From positions 1 to 9,789 of the forward strand of contig CAJTXC010000052.1 in the NCBI GenBank assembly GCA_910580135.1: DNA of 9,789 nucleotides, written 5' to 3'. The notes below the pieces were generated by a model. It did no database searches. It saw nothing but the letters and a program-made list of their open reading frames with translations, and was not told the DNA's origin. The first letter of the stretch is position 1. Each line of letters opens with the position of its first letter. A program made the translations under genes and the position numbers. Below, piece after piece: positions 1-5,883 of the stretch. Source of the DNA: an uncultured Bacilli bacterium (GTDB lineage: Bacteria > Bacillota_I > Bacilli_A > RF39 > UBA660).

Positions 1-16
1 TTAATATTTTTTTCAT
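1..16 (-). CDS. 5' end of the next operon gene (partial, M-K-K-I-L...)
   Basis: An ATG at 16-14 on the minus strand opens a frame reading M-K-K-I-L before the window ends. It lies 17 bases after the stop codon of the intact hybrid kinase and is preceded by AGGAG at 30-26 with a nine-base gap to the ATG, which is near-ideal. This is therefore very likely the true start of a fifth gene in the phosphorelay operon. The M-K-K-I-L beginning is typical of response regulators, but also of many other proteins (including some with signal peptides), so no function is assigned. Its place at the end of an operon that lacks a DNA-binding output makes a response regulator an attractive but unproven guess. 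Confidence 0.6.
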
Positions 17-25
17 TTTATCAAT

Positions 26-30
26 CTCCT
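26..30 (-). promoter_or_regulatory. Shine-Dalgarno site of the left-edge gene
   Basis: The minus strand reads AGGAG here, nine bases before the ATG at 16-14. It falls between the hybrid-kinase stop codon (36-34) and that ATG. It is the main evidence that a further gene starts inside the window. Confidence 0.65.
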
Positions 31-33
31 ATT

Positions 34-1884
34 TTATCTATTAAAGTATTTATTTAGTAATTTATCTAGTTCTGAAATATTTATTGGTTTTGATAAATAT
101 TCATCAAAACCTTCTTTTAAATACATCTCTTTCATACCAGTTATTGCGTTTGCAGTTAAAGCAACAATTGGTGGTAATTCATATCCATCTAACTTCCTTA
201 ATACGTGTAACGTTTCAATTCCATCCATTTCTGGCATCATATGATCTAAGAAAATAATGTCATATTTTTTACCTTCTTTTATTTTATATATACATTCTTT
301 ACCACTGGTTACAGTATCAATATTAAACTTATAGTTTCCTAAAATTCTACTTGCAACCTTAATATTTAAATTGTTATCATCTACTATTAAAGCATTAAAT
401 GAAGAACAATCAATATGTTTTATTTCTTCTTTAGACTTAACTGGTTCAGTTATATCTCCAATTGCTGAATTATTTACTATCTTTTGGTTTATTTCTACAT
501 AAAAAGTTGTTCCAACTCTATATTCACTTTCAAACCAAATTTTTCCACCCATTAAGTCAACATACTTTTTAGTGATTACAAGTCCAAGTCCAGTTCCCTC
601 GATCTCATTTGTTTTAGCAGCTTCTAATCTACTAAATTTTTTAAATAATTTATCATAATTCTCTTTTCTTATTCCATAACCAGTATCTGATATTTTAAAC
701 TTTAACGTTTCATAATCACCATTACTATTACCTACAACGCTTAAATTTATTCTTCCTACTTCCGTATATTTAACAGAATTGGTTAATATGTTTAATAAAA
801 TTTGAAATAATTTAGTAGAATCACCATATAATTTAGATGGAATGTTTTTATCAACTGTTATTATAAGTTTTATCGGCTTATCACCAAGTCTTGCTTCAAT
901 AATACTAGAAAGCTCCATTATTATTTTTCCTAGAGAATATTCCCTTTTTTCTAATGTTTCTTTTCCTGATTCTATCTTGGAAATATCTAGTATATTATTA
1001 ATTATATCAAGTAAGTTATTACCAGCAGACGCAATGTGCTTTATATCAGTCCTTGCAGTTTCCTCATTAAAATTTGGATTATTAAGAAGCGTTTCGCTAA
1101 AACCAACGATAGCGTTCATCGGAGAACGTATCTCATGGGACATATTTGACAAAAAGTCAGATTTAGCACGATTAGATCTTTCTATATCATTTTTTAATGT
1201 CTCTAGTTCACTTATTATTTTTAAATCTGGGTTTTCTATGTTAAAGTATAAGAAAAACATTTGAACTGCTGCTCCTATTGCAGATATAGCAATATAAGGA
1301 AATAGTATTTGAAGTACAAAAATGATAACAAGTTCAATTATCATTAAAGAAACTGATATTTTTTTTCTTGAACTTACATTTTTTCCGTTTTTCAATATAT
1401 AATAAACAATAGAAAATACCGAAAATGCACAAAATCCTAAAACATAATATGATGCAGGTCCTGGTATGTACGATACCCAATTTGGATCGAGTGTTTCAAA
1501 GGGAATGAAAAAATAACCTATTGCTGCAATCATAAATATAATACTCATTATTTTAGTTTTCTTATCAATAACCATTACCTCTAATAAGTTATTAGCATTA
1601 ATATCACTTATGAAAACTAAACTATAGTAATAAAGCAGCGAAAACCAAACAATACCAGTTGACCAGTGAACTCTATAAATAAGAAAGTTTATAAAATCAT
1701 TATCACAATATATAACGCAAAGCGTTGCAATAAGTTCTGATATTAATAATATGACTTCTACAACAAGCATATATCTATAAATCTTATTTCTAATAGATAA
1801 AAATCTCTGCTTAGAAAAGTATACTATTAATAATAATATGATGAAAAATAAACTTCCAATCGTAAGCATTAATCCTGCTATCAT
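34..1884 (-). CDS. 7TM hybrid histidine kinase with receiver domain (intact)
   Basis: A 616-residue membrane sensor kinase that should autophosphorylate on His and pass the phosphate to its own receiver Asp. About seven membrane helices fill residues 3-216 (near 4-23, 38-58, 73-92, 111-128, 143-164, 177-197 and 199-215), so the sensor is a 7TM bundle with no large outside domain. The HisKA dimerisation helix carries S-H-E-I-R-S-P-M with phospho-acceptor H250. The ATPase domain is complete: N-box N365/N369, G1 box D-T-G-Y-G-I at 400-405, and G2 box G-T-G-L-G-L at 430-435. The C-terminal receiver (about 497-614) has D502/D503, phospho-acceptor D547, T577 and K599. The start is ATG with AAAGGAGGTT eight bases ahead, 15 bases after the stop of the upstream paralogue. 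It is the only fully equipped kinase in the operon. The stimulus is unknown. Confidence 0.93.
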   Translation of the reverse strand: MIAGLMLTIGSLFFIILLLIVYFSKQRFLSIRNKIYRYMLVVEVILLISELIATLCVIYCDNDFINFLIYRVHWSTGIVWFSLLYYYSLVFISDINANNLLEVMVIDKKTKIMSIIFMIAAIGYFFIPFETLDPNWVSYIPGPASYYVLGFCAFSVFSIVYYILKNGKNVSSRKKISVSLMIIELVIIFVLQILFPYIAISAIGAAVQMFFLYFNIENPDLKIISELETLKNDIERSNRAKSDFLSNMSHEIRSPMNAIVGFSETLLNNPNFNEETARTDIKHIASAGNNLLDIINNILDISKIESGKETLEKREYSLGKIIMELSSIIEARLGDKPIKLIITVDKNIPSKLYGDSTKLFQILLNILTNSVKYTEVGRINLSVVGNSNGDYETLKFKISDTGYGIRKENYDKLFKKFSRLEAAKTNEIEGTGLGLVITKKYVDLMGGKIWFESEYRVGTTFYVEINQKIVNNSAIGDITEPVKSKEEIKHIDCSSFNALIVDDNNLNIKVASRILGNYKFNIDTVTSGKECIYKIKEGKKYDIIFLDHMMPEMDGIETLHVLRKLDGYELPPIVALTANAITGMKEMYLKEGFDEYLSKPINISELDKLLNKYFNR

Positions 1885-1890
1885 GTTATA

Positions 1891-1900
1891 AACCTCCTTT
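1891..1900 (-). promoter_or_regulatory. Strong Shine-Dalgarno site of the intact hybrid kinase
   Basis: The minus strand reads AAAGGAGGTT, with GGAGG eight bases before the ATG at 1884. Its first base is also the last base of the preceding gene's TAA. The two kinases are thus tightly co-transcribed but translated from separate strong sites. Confidence 0.75.
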
Positions 1901-3771
1901 TATCTTTTATCAAAATAATTATTTATTAACTTGTTTAATTCCTTAAAGTTAATTGGCTTAGATAAATAATCACTAAATCCATCTGAAATGTATTTTTCTC
2001 TTAATCCTGTAAATGAGTTGGCGGTTAAAGCAATAACTGGTGGTACGTAATAACCTGAATCCTTAAGTATTTTCATGGTTGTTACACCATCCATTTCTGG
2101 CATCATATGATCTAAGAAAATAATATCATATTTAGCATGTTCAACTTTCTCTATGCATTCTTTACCACTCGTAGCAGAATCTATTTCAAAATTATATGAC
2201 TCTAATAATCTGCTTGCTAGTTTTATATTAATTTTATTATCATCAACTATTAAGACTTTTTTACCTTCACAATTAATTAAATTAGAAGTACTTGATGGTT
2301 CACTATCTTTAGTTTCAAATATGTTACCAATTTTTTCTGAATCAACTATTTTTTGTTTAACATTTATATGGTACTGAGTACCTTTCCCTGCTTCATTAAT
2401 AAATTTTATATCTCCACCTAACATAATAATTAATCTTTTTGCAATTAAAATACCAAGCGTTACACTATCAATGTTATTTTGTGAGCTATTACCCAGTTTA
2501 ACAAAGTCATTAAAATCTTTTTCGAAATCCTCTGTTTTCATTGCGTGCCCAGTATTTGAAACTATAAATGAAAATTCAAAATAATCATCTTGTTTTTTTC
2601 CATCTACACTTAACGCTACCTTACCATAATTTGTATACTTAATTGCGTTTACTAGCGTACATACAATAACTTTATATATTTTAGAGTAATCGCCATAATA
2701 CTTACTTGGTATATCTTGATTAATCTTTATATCAAATTCTAAAACATCTTTATTTATCTTAGAAGATATTACACTATTTACTTCAAATATTAAGTTTTGA
2801 AGTAAGTATTCCTTTTCTTCAATGGTTTCTTTTCCTGATTCAATTCTTGATATATCTAATATATTATTTATTAAATCTAGCAAACTAATACTTGCATCAC
2901 GAATACTTAAACTATCTCTTTTAACAATCTCTTCAGTTAATTCTTTTTCTGCTAATAAAGACTCACTAAAACCTAAAATAGTATTCATAGGAGTTCTTAT
3001 TTCATGAGACATATTTGATAAAAACTCCGTTTTTGCTTTATCGGCTATTTCTGCTTCTTCTTTAGACTTTTCAAGTTCTTTTAATAATCTTTTATCCTGG
3101 CTTTCAATCGTAAAGTAAAGTGCTACAACGCAAAAAGCAAAAATAAACGTCAAATCATTAAAATCATATCCAGTTATAATTTGTATTAATGTTATAACAG
3201 AAAAAAGAACGAAAACAAAATATATTGGCAATTTTTGTTCACGAGGAAACTTCGTTCTACTTTTAATCATTGCTAATATTATCATCAAAATCAAAGCAAA
3301 GCATGCTACGTAAATAACGTTTACCGCATCACCACCTATTACGTATAAATCATTATTACCACCAATGTAAGTTATTTTAGACATACAAGAAATAGTAAAT
3401 AAAGTAACAATAAATATAAATGATAGTATGGTTAATACTATACTTGTTTTTTTATTATTTCTTTTATCTTTATTTTCATCAGAAAGGTTCCAAATATATA
3501 TAATAAGACAAATTACCCATATAATTGACCCTAATATATAACCTCTACATAATATCTCATTTAAGAGTGGTATTTGATCTCTTATACTCATTGTATAAGC
3601 ACAAAAAATTTCTATAAAAAGTAATATAATAGTTAAAACAAGCATAAAAGCATAAATATTATTCGCTAAATCTTTAAATTTTTTCTTACTTAAAAACATG
3701 ATTCCAACAAGTATACAAAATACTAAAGCACATATAGTAAATCCAATACTTGGAAATAAATTATACTCCAC
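1900..3771 (-). CDS. 7TM hybrid histidine kinase paralogue with degenerate ATP site (probable pseudokinase)
   Basis: About 623 residues with the same order as its downstream neighbour: seven membrane helices (about 9-222), a coiled segment, HisKA, an ATPase-like fold and a receiver. Numbering from the start used here, H256 lies in S-H-E-I-R-T-P-M and is intact. The receiver is also complete (D510/D511, D554, T583, K605). The ATPase domain is not. The first N-box Asn is Cys (C371), G1 D-T-G-x-G reads N-T-G-H-A (406-410), and G2 G-T-G-L-G-L reads S-V-T-L-G-I (436-441). Loss of the adenine-contacting Asp and the lid glycines predicts weak or no autophosphorylation. It could still be phosphorylated by a partner, act as a phosphatase, or form heterodimers with the intact kinase. 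I chose the GTG at 3771 because GGGAG lies eight bases ahead. An in-frame GTG at 3780 adds three residues but sits directly against the Shine-Dalgarno sequence. The frame is open throughout, so it is not a pseudogene. Confidence 0.9.
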   Translation of the reverse strand: MEYNLFPSIGFTICALVFCILVGIMFLSKKKFKDLANNIYAFMLVLTIILLFIEIFCAYTMSIRDQIPLLNEILCRGYILGSIIWVICLIIYIWNLSDENKDKRNNKKTSIVLTILSFIFIVTLFTISCMSKITYIGGNNDLYVIGGDAVNVIYVACFALILMIILAMIKSRTKFPREQKLPIYFVFVLFSVITLIQIITGYDFNDLTFIFAFCVVALYFTIESQDKRLLKELEKSKEEAEIADKAKTEFLSNMSHEIRTPMNTILGFSESLLAEKELTEEIVKRDSLSIRDASISLLDLINNILDISRIESGKETIEEKEYLLQNLIFEVNSVISSKINKDVLEFDIKINQDIPSKYYGDYSKIYKVIVCTLVNAIKYTNYGKVALSVDGKKQDDYFEFSFIVSNTGHAMKTEDFEKDFNDFVKLGNSSQNNIDSVTLGILIAKRLIIMLGGDIKFINEAGKGTQYHINVKQKIVDSEKIGNIFETKDSEPSSTSNLINCEGKKVLIVDDNKINIKLASRLLESYNFEIDSATSGKECIEKVEHAKYDIIFLDHMMPEMDGVTTMKILKDSGYYVPPVIALTANSFTGLREKYISDGFSDYLSKPINFKELNKLINNYFDKR

Positions 3772-3779
3772 TTTTAACA

Positions 3780-3785
3780 CTCCCT
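3780..3785 (-). promoter_or_regulatory. Shine-Dalgarno site deciding the start of the second hybrid kinase
   Basis: The minus strand reads AGGGAG at 3785-3780, eight bases before the GTG at 3771. The upstream GTG at 3780 overlaps the end of this motif and so could not use it. This favours the shorter form of the protein. Confidence 0.5.
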
Positions 3786-3793
3786 TTAACTAT

Positions 3794-5398
3794 TTATTTT
3801 TCAAAATTTTCCGCTATTCTACTAAAGCTTTCAATAAGCTTAGGATTAAACATACTTCCTTTTTTACTTATTATTAAGTCTTTAGCATTTTCTTTAGATT
3901 TTTTAGATAAATTATTATAATTAATACAAATTGCTGCTATTTGAGCTTCTAAAGGGATGTTATCACCTTTTAAGTTATTAGGGTAACCTGTTCCGTTATA
4001 GTTTTCATGATAAAACTTAGTAATATTATTAGCATACTTTTTATACAAAGCATCACTTGTTAAAGAAAGTACGTAATTAAGCATTTTAGAACCAAAGTTT
4101 GGATACTTTTTGATTTGATTAAGTTCATCTTCTGTAAAACTTCCTTTTTTACCTAAAATTGATCTTGGAATCGAATAAAATCCTACATCATAATACATAG
4201 AAGCATCAGCCATCTTGTCTATTTTTTCAAGATTAAGATCATATTCAGGATAATCTTCCATTACCTTATTTGCTAGTATTTTTATATACTTATTTATGTT
4301 TTTTATATTACTTTGATAATCATATACGTAGCTTTCAACGAATGGATTTACTAATTTTTTAAGTTCACTTGATTGATCACTTATTAATTCATTTAGAGAA
4401 TTACTAGATTTATAAAGATTGATAAAATTACTTATTCTATGTCTTACAACTTCAAAGTCAAATGGCTTTTCAAGCATATCTGCAACACCATAGTTATAAA
4501 CCCTTGACTTAGTTTCTTTTTCATAATCACCACTTATAATGATTACTGGTATTCTATGTAAATAATTATTTTTACTTAAGTAATCTAAAACTGCAAACCC
4601 ATCCATAACAGGCATGGTTAAATCAAGGAAAATACCTAAAACATTATCTGAAGATTCAGTAATTCCCTTACTACTATTTTCATTTAAGTACTCTATTGCT
4701 TCCTTACCATTAGTTGCCATAACTATTTTATATTCGTCCGCGAAGACTTTTTTTATCATGTTACGAGTTAACATATCATCATCCACGATCAATAAAACGT
4801 CATCTACTCTACCACTTACGTTAGCAGCCGTACTATTTAAACTTTTCTTTAATTCTGGATAAGAGCTTGTAAGAGAATTTAAAATAGAGTTTATGTATTC
4901 TTCTACGCTTTTTATGTTCGTTTTTTTCTCGTCTAAATTAAACACGTTATTTATTTTAAGGATAGAATCTGCTAGTCTTGATATAAGTGCATTATATTTA
5001 GAATTATTAGATTCTTTAGCACCTGAATTATCCATTTTTTCTTTTACCATAAATATTAATTCCGCTCCGTTAACTAGAGTTAATGTAGCACTTATTTTAT
5101 ACCATTCATTATTTAAGGTTTTATACTTAAGATTTACGCTTTCTTTTCCTTCTTTTTTAGCTTCTTTTATTTTTGGTATAGAAACTAAATTCATAAAGCT
5201 AGAAACATATTCTTCTGAAATTTTAGTTTTAATACTTTCTAAAAAGTTAGTAAACGTATCGCTTCCAGTACTTGTGAATTTTCCTTCTGTAATACCATAC
5301 TTATTTACGGTATCTTCAAATACGTTAAAAACAAAAACTTCTAAACCATCACTAAATAATAAATTCTTTAATGTGTTTTCTAAAACGTTTGTATCCAC
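3794..5398 (-). CDS. PAS-like / receiver / degenerate HD-GYP-like response regulator
   Basis: 534 residues, cytoplasmic, no membrane helix. Residues about 15-122 look like a divergent PAS fold (weak call). Residues 199-325 are a clear receiver with D206/D207, phospho-acceptor D259 in F-L-D-L-T-M-P-V-M-D-G, S289 and K311. Residues about 356-530 follow the HD-GYP family from end to end, including G-T-G-Y-P at 469-473 and the following I-P-L-E-A-Q-I. HD-GYP proteins normally hydrolyse c-di-GMP using a metal centre. Here H-D-I-G-K reads Y-D-V-G-F (403-407), the H-P histidine is Y432, the first His of H-H-E is Y463 (H464 remains), and the later D-x-x-D is I492/N495. Catalysis is therefore unlikely, and a binding or signalling role is inferred. 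The GTG start has AAGGGG ten bases ahead. It is the second gene of the operon, 19 bases after the Hpt gene, and a likely final phosphate acceptor. Confidence 0.85.
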   Translation of the reverse strand: MDTNVLENTLKNLLFSDGLEVFVFNVFEDTVNKYGITEGKFTSTGSDTFTNFLESIKTKISEEYVSSFMNLVSIPKIKEAKKEGKESVNLKYKTLNNEWYKISATLTLVNGAELIFMVKEKMDNSGAKESNNSKYNALISRLADSILKINNVFNLDEKKTNIKSVEEYINSILNSLTSSYPELKKSLNSTAANVSGRVDDVLLIVDDDMLTRNMIKKVFADEYKIVMATNGKEAIEYLNENSSKGITESSDNVLGIFLDLTMPVMDGFAVLDYLSKNNYLHRIPVIIISGDYEKETKSRVYNYGVADMLEKPFDFEVVRHRISNFINLYKSSNSLNELISDQSSELKKLVNPFVESYVYDYQSNIKNINKYIKILANKVMEDYPEYDLNLEKIDKMADASMYYDVGFYSIPRSILGKKGSFTEDELNQIKKYPNFGSKMLNYVLSLTSDALYKKYANNITKFYHENYNGTGYPNNLKGDNIPLEAQIAAICINYNNLSKKSKENAKDLIISKKGSMFNPKLIESFSRIAENFEK

Positions 5399-5408
5399 TA
5401 GTCTTCAT

Positions 5409-5414
5409 CCCCTT
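5409..5414 (-). promoter_or_regulatory. Shine-Dalgarno site supporting the GTG start of the response regulator
   Basis: The minus strand reads AAGGGG, ten bases before the GTG at 5398. An ATG at 5408-5406 lies between them but is out of frame with the receiver protein and adjoins the motif too closely. The GTG is therefore the start that agrees with the reading frame. Confidence 0.45.
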
Positions 5415-5417
5415 TTT

Positions 5418-5780
5418 TTACATTGATTTATATTTTGTAATTATATCCTGAACTTCTTTTACCGCGTTTAAAAATACATTATATTGTTCATTGACATAAT
5501 TTATATCGCCAGCCTTGCTTGCCATTTCATGAGAGTAAGCTATTTCTCCAAGCTTCATAAAACCAAAGCTTCTTGCGTTACTTTTCATAGCGTGAACTAA
5601 GATTGCATAGTTTGGCATATCACCTTGATTTTTAAAATTATCTATCTTCGCCAATTCTCCATCTATGCTATTATAAAATTCATCTAGCATTTCATTATAT
5701 GTTTCTAAATCAATCATGTTTGTTATAGCTGTTTCTGCATCTACTCCCATGCTTTTCAAATATTCTATAGCTCCATTCAT
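5418..5780 (-). CDS. Free-standing Hpt (histidine phosphotransfer) protein
   Basis: A 120-residue, probably all-helical protein of the Hpt fold. The phospho-acceptor is H63 in L-V-H-A-M-K-S-N-A-R, followed by the family's G-F-M-K-L pattern and an E-M-A-S-K-A-G-D segment (85-92) in the place of the usual E-x-A-x-x-x-G-D. Hpt proteins shuttle phosphate between the receiver of a hybrid kinase and the receiver of a separate response regulator. Its neighbours are exactly those partners: a PAS-receiver-output protein and two hybrid kinases, all on the same strand with 13-22 base gaps. It is the first gene after the operon promoter. The start is ATG with AGGGA five bases ahead. Length and motif are ordinary for a single-domain Hpt, and nothing looks truncated. 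Confidence 0.9.
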   Translation of the reverse strand: MNGAIEYLKSMGVDAETAITNMIDLETYNEMLDEFYNSIDGELAKIDNFKNQGDMPNYAILVHAMKSNARSFGFMKLGEIAYSHEMASKAGDINYVNEQYNVFLNAVKEVQDIITKYKSM

Positions 5781-5812
5781 TAAAATCCCTACTTTCCTAC
5801 TATTCTTTTATT

Positions 5813-5841
5813 ATTGTACTATAAATATATAAAAAACACAA
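5813..5841 (-). promoter_or_regulatory. Sigma-A-type promoter of the phosphorelay operon
   Basis: On the minus strand a -35 element TTGTGT (5841-5836) and a -10 element TACAAT (5818-5813) are separated by exactly 17 bases. The -10 matches five of six consensus positions and the -35 three of six. Transcription would begin near 5806, leaving a leader of about 25 bases before the Hpt ATG. It lies just after the terminator of the preceding gene, as expected for an independent operon. Confidence 0.6.
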
Positions 5842-5853
5842 TTAAATAAAAGC

Positions 5854-5883
5854 AAAAAAACACCAGTTTAAGTAAACTAGTGT
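5854..5883 (-). terminator. Rho-independent terminator of the U32 gene
   Basis: Directly after the U32 TAA, the minus strand forms a hairpin with arms at 5883-5873 and 5870-5860. The arms are fully complementary with one G-U pair and close on a four-base loop once the innermost pair opens. Seven T residues (5860-5854) follow. It separates the U32 gene from the signalling operon. Confidence 0.85.

Noticed and set aside
1900..3771. Calling the second hybrid kinase a pseudogene
   Set aside because: Only the ATP-site motifs are changed. The frame is intact over its full length, and H-box and receiver residues are preserved, which fits a functional pseudokinase better than decay.
3809..4333. Active c-di-GMP phosphodiesterase
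   Set aside because: The family resemblance is clear, but most metal-binding His and Asp residues are replaced, so catalytic activity should not be annotated.
5406..5408. ATG between the Hpt gene and the response regulator as an alternative start
   Set aside because: It is out of frame with the response regulator and almost touches the Shine-Dalgarno motif.
4893..5426. Long plus-strand open frame (177 codons) opposite the response regulator
   Set aside because: It is antisense to a gene with clear domains, has no good ribosome site, and its translation is low-complexity hydrophobic sequence expected from AT-rich reverse frames. The other plus-strand frames in the window have the same character.
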